A stretch of 64,000 nucleotides of DNA from Paraclostridium sordellii (GTDB lineage: Bacteria; Bacillota; Clostridia; Peptostreptococcales; Peptostreptococcaceae), in the NCBI RefSeq assembly GCF_000953675.1, contig NZ_LN679998.1, positions 1,387,911 through 1,451,910 on the forward strand. The letters run 5' to 3'. Shown one piece after another: positions 44,565 to 53,275 of this stretch. Below the pieces are notes generated by a model. The model saw only the letters and a list, made by a program, of their open reading frames with translations. It was not told where the DNA came from and made no database searches. Positions within the stretch are counted from its first letter, which is position 1. Each line of letters starts with the position of its first letter. The position numbers and the translations under genes are program-made.

Positions 44565-45971
44565 ATGGTATTTAGTAGTTTAGTTTTTTTATTTGTATTT
44601 TTGCCAGGAATAATTTTTTTATATTATATATCTAAAGATAACTATAAAAATTATTTGATTTTAGTGGCAAGTTTATTTTTTTATGCATGGGGAGAGCCGA
44701 TATATATTGTTATAATGCTAATATCTATAGTAGTCAACTTTATATTTGGAAAGAAAGTATGTAAAGATAATGATAAAAACAATAGAAATATTTGGTTATT
44801 TATGTCCATTATGTTTAACATATCTATGCTAGGTATATTTAAATATACTGGATTTTTTATAGAAAATATAAATAGGATGTTTGGAAATAATATTACAAAC
44901 CCAGGAATAGCGCTGCCATTAGGAATATCTTTTTTTACATTTCAGGCAATGAGCTATGTTATAGATGTATATAGAGATGATGCAAAGGTTCAAAAAAATC
45001 TATTACACTTAGCATTATATATAAGTTTATTTCCGCAACTAGTTGCAGGACCTATAGTTAGGTATCAAACAGTTGCAGACCAAATAGAAAATAGAAAACA
45101 TACTGTGCAAAAATTTGAAAATGGAGTTAGTAGATTTATAATTGGATTATCTAAAAAAGTGTTATTATCAAATTCATTAGGTATGTTAGCAGACAGCGTA
45201 TTCAATACTCAAATATCAGAACTAACTGTATTATCGGCATGGTTAGGTATAATTGCATATTCTCTTCAAATATTCTTTGATTTTAGTGGATATAGCGATA
45301 TGGCAATAGGACTTGGTAACATGTTTGGATTTGAATTTTTAGAAAACTTCAACTATCCATATATATCTAAATCTGCTTCAGAATTTTGGAGAAGATGGCA
45401 TATATCATTAGGGTCATGGTTTAAGGATTACATATATATACCATTAGGTGGAAGTAAGAAAGGAAAATTAAGAAATTATATTAATTTATTTATAGTATGG
45501 TTTTTAACAGGATTTTGGCATGGTGCTAGTTGGACTTTTATAGCATGGGGACTTTATTTTGGAATTTTAATAGCTATTGAAAAAGCCTTTTTAGGTAAAA
45601 TTTTAGATAAGATTTATCCACCTATTAGTCATTTATACTTAGTATTAGTTGTCATGATTGGATGGATATTTTTTAGATCAAATAGTTTTAACTATGCATT
45701 TAACTATATAAAACTATTATTTGGATTAGATAATAATTTACTTTATAATAATTTAACAATCATGTATTTGAATGATTATGGTTATATTCTTATATTAAGT
45801 GTAATTTTTAGTATTCCTATAATTCCTATTTTAAAAAACAAACTACATGAATTCAAAGAAACTCATGCATATTACATTATAAAAAGTATAGTGTTTATGT
45901 CTATGTTTGGAGCTACAGTAATAGAATTAGTAAATTCAACATATAATCCGTTTTTATATTTTAGATTTTAA
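44565..45971 (+). CDS. MBOAT-family O-acyltransferase (AlgI/PatA-like)
   Basis: A 468-residue membrane-bound O-acyltransferase with about eleven helices. Conserved AlgI/DltB features are present: FDFSGYSDMAIGLG, FWRRWHISLGSWFKDYIYIPLGG and the catalytic His in GFWHGASWTF. It moves acyl (usually acetyl) groups across the membrane for transfer to a cell-surface polysaccharide. The start follows AAGGAGG. The DHHW partner gene begins 14 bp after its stop. Confidence 0.93.
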   Translation: MVFSSLVFLFVFLPGIIFLYYISKDNYKNYLILVASLFFYAWGEPIYIVIMLISIVVNFIFGKKVCKDNDKNNRNIWLFMSIMFNISMLGIFKYTGFFIENINRMFGNNITNPGIALPLGISFFTFQAMSYVIDVYRDDAKVQKNLLHLALYISLFPQLVAGPIVRYQTVADQIENRKHTVQKFENGVSRFIIGLSKKVLLSNSLGMLADSVFNTQISELTVLSAWLGIIAYSLQIFFDFSGYSDMAIGLGNMFGFEFLENFNYPYISKSASEFWRRWHISLGSWFKDYIYIPLGGSKKGKLRNYINLFIVWFLTGFWHGASWTFIAWGLYFGILIAIEKAFLGKILDKIYPPISHLYLVLVVMIGWIFFRSNSFNYAFNYIKLLFGLDNNLLYNNLTIMYLNDYGYILILSVIFSIPIIPILKNKLHEFKETHAYYIIKSIVFMSMFGATVIELVNSTYNPFLYFRF

Positions 45972-45985
45972 GGTAGGAGAATACA

Positions 45986-47164
45986 ATGAAAAAAATAAAA
46001 CATTTTTGGTTAACAGTTCCATTTATTGTTTTTATATTTGGAGTAGGTATATTAAACCTTTTATCAAAGGATAAAGCTGAAAGTTTAAATGAAAATAGAA
46101 GTTTACAACAAGCACCTGGTATAGAAAATATCATTAATAGAGATTATCCAAAGATATATGAAACATATTATACAGATCAATTTATTAACAGAGATTCATT
46201 ATTAAAGCTATATACTAAATTACAAATTAAAATGAATAAGTCTACTGTGAGAGGATATTATATTATAGATAACAAATGGATAATGCCAAATAAAGTTGGA
46301 AAACAAAAAGATGAGCAAATAAAGCATATTGCTGATAAAGTTAATGAATTTTCTAAAAAAATTAAAAAAGATAGTAGAGAAATATACTATATTTCAACTC
46401 CCTGCAAAAGTCAAGCACTAGATGGATTATATCCAAAGTTTGCAGGTAAGGGATTTGCATTAGAGAATGTAAGTAAATTTGGACAAAATCTAGATGAAAA
46501 TTATATAAACTTTATAAATATAGATAAATATTTTCATAATGAATTTTCAGAGAAAGAAAAGGAAAAAATGTATTTTAAGACAGATCACCATTGGAATGGA
46601 ATAGGTGCATTTGAAGGATTTAAATATATTATAAAAAATATGAATGTATTAAATGAAAATAATAAAGATTTAATAGATGATAGTAATTTTGAAATATCAG
46701 AAATAGCCAATAAAAAGTTTTTAGGAAGTTACAATAGAAATTTATTTTCCTTATTCAGTAAAGATGAAAATATTCCATATGTAAATTCAAAGGGAAGAAA
46801 AAAATATGAATATTTTAATAATAATGGACAAGGATATGAGATATCAGATGAGAGTAAATTAATTTCAACAGAAAAAAACTTTGATGAGATTACTTATGGA
46901 GGAGCATATACGAGTGATATTCCATTGTATAAAATAGAAAATAAAGACGCTCCTATAAATAAAAAAGTTCTTATAGTGCGTGATTCATATCAAGCTCCAA
47001 CAACTTTATTGTTTGCAGATTTATTTAATTCAGTAGAAATACTAGATCCAAGAAATAATATTGACTTAAATGTATCTAAAGTAGTAAATGAAAGTAATCC
47101 AGATGTAGTAGTATTTATGTTTAATAGTGAAACATATGGTGGTATGGTTGATTTAATTAAATAA
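45986..47164 (+). CDS. DHHW-family (AlgX/AlgJ-like) surface O-acetylation protein
   Basis: A 392-residue protein with one N-terminal anchor helix (about 7-27) and an outer SGNH-like domain. The name-giving motif is KTDHHWNGIGA (about 200), followed by a GAYTSDIP/VRDSY segment near the C terminus. It normally works with the MBOAT protein encoded just upstream to acetylate a surface glycan, taking the acyl group on the outer face. The ATG follows AAGGTAGGAG. Confidence 0.9.
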   Translation: MKKIKHFWLTVPFIVFIFGVGILNLLSKDKAESLNENRSLQQAPGIENIINRDYPKIYETYYTDQFINRDSLLKLYTKLQIKMNKSTVRGYYIIDNKWIMPNKVGKQKDEQIKHIADKVNEFSKKIKKDSREIYYISTPCKSQALDGLYPKFAGKGFALENVSKFGQNLDENYINFINIDKYFHNEFSEKEKEKMYFKTDHHWNGIGAFEGFKYIIKNMNVLNENNKDLIDDSNFEISEIANKKFLGSYNRNLFSLFSKDENIPYVNSKGRKKYEYFNNNGQGYEISDESKLISTEKNFDEITYGGAYTSDIPLYKIENKDAPINKKVLIVRDSYQAPTTLLFADLFNSVEILDPRNNIDLNVSKVVNESNPDVVVFMFNSETYGGMVDLIK

Positions 47165-47178
47165 TAAATAGGATTTGT

Positions 47179-47236
47179 AATAGACCTTTTTAAAACAAAA
47201 TTAATTAGTAATTTTGATTTTAAGAGGTCTATTTTA
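47179..47236. terminator. Bidirectional terminator between convergent genes
   Basis: AATAGACCT pairs with AGGTCTATT (outer) and CAAAATTA with TAATTTTG (inner); T runs on both sides. Confidence 0.72.
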
Positions 47237-47249
47237 ATTATATGTATAA

Positions 47250-48620
47250 CTATTTCCAAACCCTTTTAGCACCAAAGATTTCTTGCATATAACCATATAA
47301 AGAAACTGGGGACATAATCATTTGATAAAATAATATAAAAAGTAAAAATCCCAAAATATTTCTTCTAACTTTTAAATTTAAATTCTTAAAAATAATCTTA
47401 TATTGATAATAATATAAAATACTAAAACTTATAAGTGTTAGAGGAAAAACTAAAAGCATCATGGGTCCTACAATTGCAAAATTACCTAAAAATAAAGCTA
47501 AAAATAAACCTGGAATCCAAAAGAAAGTATAACTAAAATCCATATAAGGAATAATCAAATCTATACCAGTTGAAAACTTACAAAATATAGAAGGTTGTTC
47601 CCAAGGTTTAACTTCTCTTAAACCTTCAATCATACCCCTAGCCCATCTTGAACGTTGCTTAGCAAAATGTGAAAGCTTAGTAGGAACATCCGTAAAAGCT
47701 ATAGCCATTGGTTCAAAATAGACTTTTCTATTCTCAGCAAGCATCTTCCAAGTAAGAACTATATCTTCTCCTATAGCATCAGACCATCCACCCAAATTAG
47801 AAACTACCTCTGTTTTATAAAGTGAAAAAGCACCTTGAGCAACCAAAGTACCTTGATATAAACCTTGCATTCTTTTAATAGATGCTATGCTTAAAAAGTA
47901 ATCCCATTCTTGTACTTTAGAAAGCCAATTATCTCTACTATTTCTGACTAGCATAGAACCTGCAACTGCACAAACTTCTTTCGGAGAAACCTTTATTCTA
48001 GAAACCAAATAACCAATAGAGTGTTTAGGGATTAAGGTATCTGCATCTAGGGTTATTACATATTCTGTTTCGACAAATTTTAAACCATAATTAAGTGCAT
48101 TAAACTTTCCAGGTTTAGGTTCTTTTAGCAATAATATATCCATATCTAATTCTTTTTTAGCTCTTAATACTTCGTTGCTAGTATTATCATTAGAGTTGTT
48201 ATCAATTACTATTGTATAAATATTACCATTATAAACTTGATCTTTAACATACTTTAAGGTATTGAATATACTAGCTTCTTCGTTGTAAGCAGAAATCAAA
48301 AGGGTTATATTATCATTTACAATGGTAGGATCTTTTATCTGAGGTTGTTTATCAGATAATAAACTTACTATTAAAAAGGCATTCATAAATCCGGGAACAA
48401 GGGCTATACCACTAATTATAAAAATAGAGGCAAAAGGGGATAAGATAATAGATAAATCCTTAATCCAAGGAAATGATAATGAAAATGCTACTAATGTTAG
48501 AATAGTTGATAAAACTATATTTATGAAAAATTTAGTTTTTACGCTTATATAAAATTTAGAGTAAGTTTTATCAACCAATTTTGTATTATCTATATTATTA
48601 ATTTCAATTAATTTTTCCAT
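47250..48620 (-). CDS. Family 2 glycosyltransferase, processive synthase type
   Basis: A 456-residue membrane glycosyltransferase. Two N-terminal helices (about 30-90) precede the GT2 domain with LLISAYNEE, the metal-binding TLDADT, and IGEDIVLTW with the catalytic acid. QRSRWARG matches the QxxRW motif of processive synthases such as BcsA, IcaA/PgaC and HasA. C-terminal helices (from about 355) would form the export channel. It probably makes a beta-linked surface polysaccharide, perhaps the one acylated by the convergent MBOAT/DHHW pair. Monocistronic. Confidence 0.9.
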   Translation of the reverse strand: MEKLIEINNIDNTKLVDKTYSKFYISVKTKFFINIVLSTILTLVAFSLSFPWIKDLSIILSPFASIFIISGIALVPGFMNAFLIVSLLSDKQPQIKDPTIVNDNITLLISAYNEEASIFNTLKYVKDQVYNGNIYTIVIDNNSNDNTSNEVLRAKKELDMDILLLKEPKPGKFNALNYGLKFVETEYVITLDADTLIPKHSIGYLVSRIKVSPKEVCAVAGSMLVRNSRDNWLSKVQEWDYFLSIASIKRMQGLYQGTLVAQGAFSLYKTEVVSNLGGWSDAIGEDIVLTWKMLAENRKVYFEPMAIAFTDVPTKLSHFAKQRSRWARGMIEGLREVKPWEQPSIFCKFSTGIDLIIPYMDFSYTFFWIPGLFLALFLGNFAIVGPMMLLVFPLTLISFSILYYYQYKIIFKNLNLKVRRNILGFLLFILFYQMIMSPVSLYGYMQEIFGAKRVWK

Positions 48621-48822
48621 GTTATCTACCTACCTTAAAACTTAAAATAACTATTTACTAGCTAATAATACATATTAATTGAAAAATCATTAATATACTA
48701 GCGTTAATATAAGGTAAAAATTACAGTAAAAGTAAATTCAATAAAATGTTTAAAGGAAATGATTAAAGGTTATTATCATTAATATATAGAAGTTATTAAA
48801 AAATAGAAATAGAGGTGAGTTA

Positions 48823-49695
48823 ATGGGGTATAAAGATTACTTAGAAGAAATTAAAAACTTATTATGGTCAACTTGGGATACTACTGAAATTGGATATAAT
48901 GAATTTAACATTATAAAAGAAAAATTGATTCAGTTGTATGAACAAACTAATGATCCAGAATGTTTTGCTATAATATCAGAACTTCACATACATAAATCAA
49001 ATTCTCATAAAAGAAATGCAAGAGAATATGCTTTAAAAGGAATAAAAGAAGATATAAATGACAGTTTTTTACATGGTAATTTTGCAATATCATCAAATGG
49101 ATATTGGACGGATTTTATAAAAAGAAATCATAATGATTTAATAGAATTTTATTACTATTTTACTAAAAAACATCCAGAAGTTTTTATAGGAAGAAGACTG
49201 TTAATTACAAACTTAATAGATAATTACAGATTTGAAGAAGCTTTAGAAGCAATTGAAAATGGATTAAAATTTGAAAATGAAAAGAATTATTTACTACATA
49301 TATATAAAGGTGAAATTTTATTTAGAAAAGGACACATAGATGAAGCTTTTGAAATTTGGAGTGAAACTTGTAGAGCTTATAGTGAAAACTATATATGCTA
49401 TATGGCAATAGGTAATCAGCTAGCTAACTTTGCAAGATATGATGAATCCATAGAGTATTTAAAAAAATCTTTTCTTGTTCAAAAAATACCTAGGAAGATA
49501 GATTCCTTGATAGCTTTAGTTCAAATATTTGAAATAAAAAAAGATTACGAAGAAGCTTTAAAATATACCGATTTAATATTACAAGTTTATGAAAAAGATT
49601 ATAATATAGTAAATGGAGACGATACAAAGATTTATATAAGAAATAAAGAAAAGTTTGAAGAAATTTTATCAAAACAGAAGATTGAAGAAAAATAG
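48823..49695 (+). CDS. Tetratricopeptide-repeat protein
   Basis: A 290-residue soluble, helical protein with TPR-like repeats from about residue 110 (RFEEALEAIENGLKFE, HIDEAFEIWSETC, RYDESIEYLKKSFL, DYEEALKYTDLILQVY). No enzymatic motif and no signal peptide. TPR proteins mediate protein contacts; the partner is not apparent. The ATG follows AGAGGTGAG. It is divergent from the glycosyltransferase gene. Confidence 0.78.
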   Translation: MGYKDYLEEIKNLLWSTWDTTEIGYNEFNIIKEKLIQLYEQTNDPECFAIISELHIHKSNSHKRNAREYALKGIKEDINDSFLHGNFAISSNGYWTDFIKRNHNDLIEFYYYFTKKHPEVFIGRRLLITNLIDNYRFEEALEAIENGLKFENEKNYLLHIYKGEILFRKGHIDEAFEIWSETCRAYSENYICYMAIGNQLANFARYDESIEYLKKSFLVQKIPRKIDSLIALVQIFEIKKDYEEALKYTDLILQVYEKDYNIVNGDDTKIYIRNKEKFEEILSKQKIEEK

Positions 49696-49986
49696 AAAAC
49701 GTTTACACAAAACTGTTGAAAAAGTTTTTTTAAAATGTTATTATGGTGGTGGCAGTAAAATTTTCATAGGAAAAGTTAGTTTATATAAGCTATTAAAACC
49801 TTTAACTATCATTTCTGTTTTGATTTGTGTGTATATTGAATTACCTTCTTCGCACTGAAGATAACGAAATTAATTAGTTATGTGTGGTAATAACCACAAA
49901 ATGATATTAAAATGAGGATTTTAATATCATAAAAAGCTGTTTCAAAGTAATAATCTTTGAAACAGCTTTTTAAATTATTTATAATA
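49696..49986. other. Intergenic region, no supported gene
   Basis: Between the TPR gene and the convergent binding-protein gene. A Lys/Arg-rich frame overlaps the TPR gene end without a ribosome binding site and is not supported. The right half is filled by three hairpins (see the terminator entry). Confidence 0.5.
49884..49973. terminator. Three tandem hairpins forming a convergent terminator
   Basis: GTGGT-AATA-ACCAC (49884-49897), ATGATATTAAAA/TTTTAATATCAT (49901-49912 with 49919-49930) and AAAAAGCTGTTTCAAAG/CTTTGAAACAGCTTTTT (49931-49947 with 49955-49971) follow one another. All arms are perfect. The third is a strong terminator in both directions. Confidence 0.8.
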
Positions 49987-51654
49987 TTACTTTTTAGGGG
50001 GATTGCCAGCATTAACCATAAGGAAGTTACAGCTTGCATACTTTATAGTTTTAAATTCTTTACTATCCTTATATTTATCAACATGTTCAGAAGCTAAAAC
50101 GACTTTATCAATTTCGCCAGTTTCATATAAATTTACAGCTGCATTAATATCTTTTACGACTTTAAAATTAACTTTATCTAAATTAACAGTTTTATTATCC
50201 CAATACTTTTCATTTTTCTTTAAACCATATTGATCTTCAATTTTCCAACTATCCATAACGAAAGGACCATTAAAAACTAAATTATCCTTAGAAGTACCAT
50301 AATCATCGCCATAAGTTTCAACAACTTTTTGATTTACAGGGAAGAATACAGGAAAAGCCATAAGTTGGTCGAAATAGTTAACAGGTCTGTTTAACTTAAC
50401 TTCTAAAGTATGATCATCAATTGCCTTTACACCAACAGAACTTGAATCTTTAGTTTTACCTAAATTAAAATCTTCAGCTCCTTTTATATCATACATTACA
50501 TAAGCATATTCACAAGCTGTTTCAGGTGTTAAATTTCTTATAAATGCATATTCAAAATCATGAGCAGTTACAGGATCACCATTAGACCATTTAGCATCAG
50601 GTCTTATTTTAAAAGTCCAAGTTTTAGCATCAGAAGATTTTTCCCAACTTTCTGCCATACCAGGTATTAACTCATTTTTAAGATCAACCCTTACTAATCC
50701 TTCCATAACGTTATTTATAGCTTCAAAAGAAGTTGAATCAGAAGCTTTTGCTGTATCCATAGAAGATATATCTGAACTAGAAGTAGTATTTATTTCATTT
50801 TTACCATTAGAAACTTTAGCCCATTTATAGGACGTTTGAGGACCGAAAGAGTAATTAGCCACATCTTTTACATATTCTTTTTCCAAATAAGCTCCTCCTT
50901 TTTGATATAGAGGAGTTATAAATCCACTATCTAATAAGATTTTCTCAGCCTTCATATAGCTATCCCAGCTCTCATCTATTGTAGTAGATTCCTTAGCTTT
51001 TGATATTAAATTCTTATATTCTTCATCCTTATAACCAACATTTATTGCATATCTTCCAACTTCAGGATAATAAATCTCTAAAAATGTTAGTGGATCAGGA
51101 TAATCAGCTCCCCATCCTGCTATTGAAAGTTGGAAGTCACCAGCAGAACCTTTTTCAGTTTTTAACTTTGTAGGTAACTGTTGAATTTTAACAGTAACGC
51201 CTTCTAAGGTATCTTGAAGTTCTGATTGAATAAACTCAGCTATTTTTTTACTTTGTTCTGTATCAGTAGTTAAAAACTCAAATTCTACAGTATCAAAATT
51301 AAGTTCTTTTTTTACTTTATCCCAAGATTTTTTAGCTTCGTCATCATTATGGCCATAACCCATTTCACCAGCTACTTCTCTATAATCTTTACCAGCTTCA
51401 TTAAAAGCTAACCCATCAGGAACAAATCTATTAACAGGTTTTGAACCATCATTAAGTATTACATTGGTCATTTGCTCTTTGTCTATAGCTAAAGATATTG
51501 CTTTTCTTGCATCTTCATTTTCTAAAACCTTAAAAGGATCAATTTGATTTTTAGAAGTACTTTCTTTTTTATTAGTAGAACTACATCCTGTTAAAACAAT
51601 ACTAGATATTAAAAGTGAGCTTAAAAGAATTGATGCTTTTCTCTTTAGTAACAT
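49987..51654 (-). CDS. Oligopeptide-binding lipoprotein with circularly permuted domain order
   Basis: A 555-residue substrate-binding lipoprotein of the OppA/DppA family (SBP_bac_5). The signal peptide ends VLTGC (Cys 24). The order of the two halves is swapped. Residues about 40-281 are the normal C-terminal half: NEDARKAISLAIDKEQ, then GWGADYPDPLTFLEIYYP, then the usual final SYKWAKV. Residues about 287-552 are the normal N-terminal half: SMDTAKASDSTSFEAINNV, PGMAESWEKSSDAKTWTFKI, NGDPVTAHDFEYAF, ending FLMVNAGN, after which the normal protein would continue into the segment found here at residue 40. The frame is intact, and the ribosome binding site (AGGGGGA) and terminator are clean. No permease genes are adjacent. 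Should bind peptides outside the membrane if it folds. Confidence 0.88.
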   Translation of the reverse strand: MLLKRKASILLSSLLISSIVLTGCSSTNKKESTSKNQIDPFKVLENEDARKAISLAIDKEQMTNVILNDGSKPVNRFVPDGLAFNEAGKDYREVAGEMGYGHNDDEAKKSWDKVKKELNFDTVEFEFLTTDTEQSKKIAEFIQSELQDTLEGVTVKIQQLPTKLKTEKGSAGDFQLSIAGWGADYPDPLTFLEIYYPEVGRYAINVGYKDEEYKNLISKAKESTTIDESWDSYMKAEKILLDSGFITPLYQKGGAYLEKEYVKDVANYSFGPQTSYKWAKVSNGKNEINTTSSSDISSMDTAKASDSTSFEAINNVMEGLVRVDLKNELIPGMAESWEKSSDAKTWTFKIRPDAKWSNGDPVTAHDFEYAFIRNLTPETACEYAYVMYDIKGAEDFNLGKTKDSSSVGVKAIDDHTLEVKLNRPVNYFDQLMAFPVFFPVNQKVVETYGDDYGTSKDNLVFNGPFVMDSWKIEDQYGLKKNEKYWDNKTVNLDKVNFKVVKDINAAVNLYETGEIDKVVLASEHVDKYKDSKEFKTIKYASCNFLMVNAGNPPKK

Positions 51655-51883
51655 AAAAAATTCCCCCTACGAATATATAATTTTACAACCGTATAAATAA
51701 TTCTTTTGAAATCTTAATTTTCCTTTGATAAAACCAACTATTTCGATTTACATATTAATATATAAATATACTTATTTATGTATTAAATACTAAATTTTAA
51801 CTTTATATAATTTTTATATTGAAATATCGATAAAAATCTATATCATAATAAATAAGGAGAGAAGTTATAAGGGGGAAAACTTA

Positions 51884-52435
51884 TTGAAAGTAATATTAGG
51901 AGCAGGGGATACAAAATTAGATGGGTGGATTAGTACCCAGGAAAAAGATTTGAATTTATTAGATAGAAGTAATTTTAAAAAGTATTTTGAAGAATGTAGT
52001 ATTGATGCTATGCTTGCAGAACATGTTTGGGAGCATATGACAAAGGAAGAGGGGATTGTGGCTGCAAAAAACTGTTATGACTTTTTAAAAGAAGGTGGAT
52101 ATATAAGAGTTGCGGTACCAGATAAAAACTTTAAAAATGAATGGTATCAAAATATGGTTAAGGTAGGCGGACCAGGACCAGTTGATCATCCAGCTTATAC
52201 ACATAAAATAGTATATGATTATTTAAGTTTTGTGGAAGTATTTAAGGCAGCTGGTTTTGAGGTTGAACTTTTAGAATATTGTGATGAAGAAGGGGTATTT
52301 CATTATAAGTATTGGAATGAAGAAGATGGAAAGATAGGCCGTTCTTTTAGATTTGACACTAGAAATAGTTTAGAAAAATTAGGTATGGTATCTATTATAA
52401 TAGATGCGAAAAAGTTAATGAAAATTGAGCCGTAA
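51884..52435 (+). CDS. SAM-dependent methyltransferase-like protein (COG4627 type)
   Basis: A 183-residue protein. It begins VILGAGDTKLDGW, in place of the usual glycine-rich SAM-binding start, and continues SIDAMLAEHVWEHMT and FLKEGGYIRVAVPD, the typical post-I and motif-IV/V region of small class I methyltransferases. VDHPAYTHKIVYDYLS and VEVFKAAGFEVELLEYCDE follow. Acceptor unknown. The start is TTG 51884 behind AAGGGGGAAA. Confidence 0.78.
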   Translation: MKVILGAGDTKLDGWISTQEKDLNLLDRSNFKKYFEECSIDAMLAEHVWEHMTKEEGIVAAKNCYDFLKEGGYIRVAVPDKNFKNEWYQNMVKVGGPGPVDHPAYTHKIVYDYLSFVEVFKAAGFEVELLEYCDEEGVFHYKYWNEEDGKIGRSFRFDTRNSLEKLGMVSIIIDAKKLMKIEP

Positions 52436-52442
52436 ATATAAA

Positions 52443-52475
52443 AGGAGTTGCTTCAAATTTGAAACAACTCCTATA
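52443..52475. terminator. Loopless palindromic terminator between convergent genes
   Basis: AGGAGTTGCTTCAAA (52443-52457) and TTTGAAACAACTCCT (52458-52472) are adjacent arms with one mismatch. It is shared by the methyltransferase (+) and HesB-like (-) genes. Confidence 0.75.
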
Positions 52476-52477
52476 TT

Positions 52478-52804
52478 TTACTTTGCCCAATCTTCAAATC
52501 TGTAATTGTATTGCCAATTAATATCAGTTAAAACTCTAAATCCACTTTTACTTATTCCTTCTTTGAAGAATATTTCAATAGAGTTTATTTTCTCGGAAAG
52601 TTCCTTTCTAATTATGATTTTATAATCTTCATATTCAAATACATCATCTTTATCTGTAGGCTCATCCAGAGCTACATCAAATACAGGACCAAGTCAATTG
52701 CTTACTCGGCGGATGTAGATTCTAAAAGTTTTATCTTTTTTATTTGATTTTTCTAAAATTTCATCAATAGCTATTTTACCACTTTCTTTAATATTAAAAA
52801 ACAT
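52478..52804 (-). CDS. HesB/IscA-like protein, probable selenoprotein (in-frame TGA codon 37)
   Basis: A 108-residue HesB-like protein if the TGA at 52696-52694 is read through. Frame before it: MFFNIKESGKIAIDEIL, TFRIYIRRVSN. After it: LGPVFDVALDEPTDKDDVF, then a C-terminal tail ending NYRFEDWAK. In IscA-type proteins the first cluster-binding Cys lies in SGCSGMAY; the TGA aligns with that Cys exactly. Clostridia are known to have HesB-like selenoproteins. Nineteen bases after TGA a hairpin TAGCTC-TGGAT-GAGCCTA could serve as SECIS, with a G in the loop. The alternative is a Cys-to-stop mutation. The start follows AAAGGATGTG. Confidence 0.7.
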
Positions 52805-53275
52805 AATGTCACATCCTTTAACTTAAACTTAAGTATATTTTGCCATATTTAACTTATTTATAGTTACCAATTAATAGAGAAATTTTAAAAATGTTTTCCT
52901 AGGAAATAGAAACTAACTATTTAAAGAAATATATATAAATAAAGATAATTGTAGATTTTAAAAACTATTAGGTAGTTTTTGTAAAAACATGTGGGAATTT
53001 TTAGGAATAACAGAGTGTAGTGTATAAGAATTTTCATATGTCCTATTTAGAGAATCAACAAAATTAACAAATATTGATGATTGTTATATTTATTCATTAA
53101 TAATATACTATCTTTATAAAATAAATAAATTATTTATTAAATGCATAAGAATTTAATATAAGATAACGAGTAAAAATTTAATAGATAAAGTATTATAACT
53201 AGAAATAAATATTTAAAAGAAATAGATTTAAACAATAAAATTTAAATGCAGACATATTAAGAGGAGTTGAGTAGC
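52805..53275. other. Non-coding interval upstream of the MreB-family gene
   Basis: About 470 bp, AT-rich. No open frame with a ribosome binding site and no clear hairpin or promoter of consensus quality was found. It must hold the divergent promoters of the HesB-like and MreB-like genes. Confidence 0.4.

Noticed and set aside
49655-49858. Lys/Arg-rich plus-strand frame overlapping the end of the TPR gene
   Set aside because: No ribosome binding site, overlaps a supported gene by 40 bp, and the composition is that of read-through non-coding sequence.
49987-51654. Two separate partial binding-protein genes instead of one permuted gene
   Set aside because: There is a single unbroken frame with one signal peptide, one ribosome binding site and one terminator, and the linker around residues 281-287 has no internal start site. 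Misassembly remains possible and is stated in the finding.
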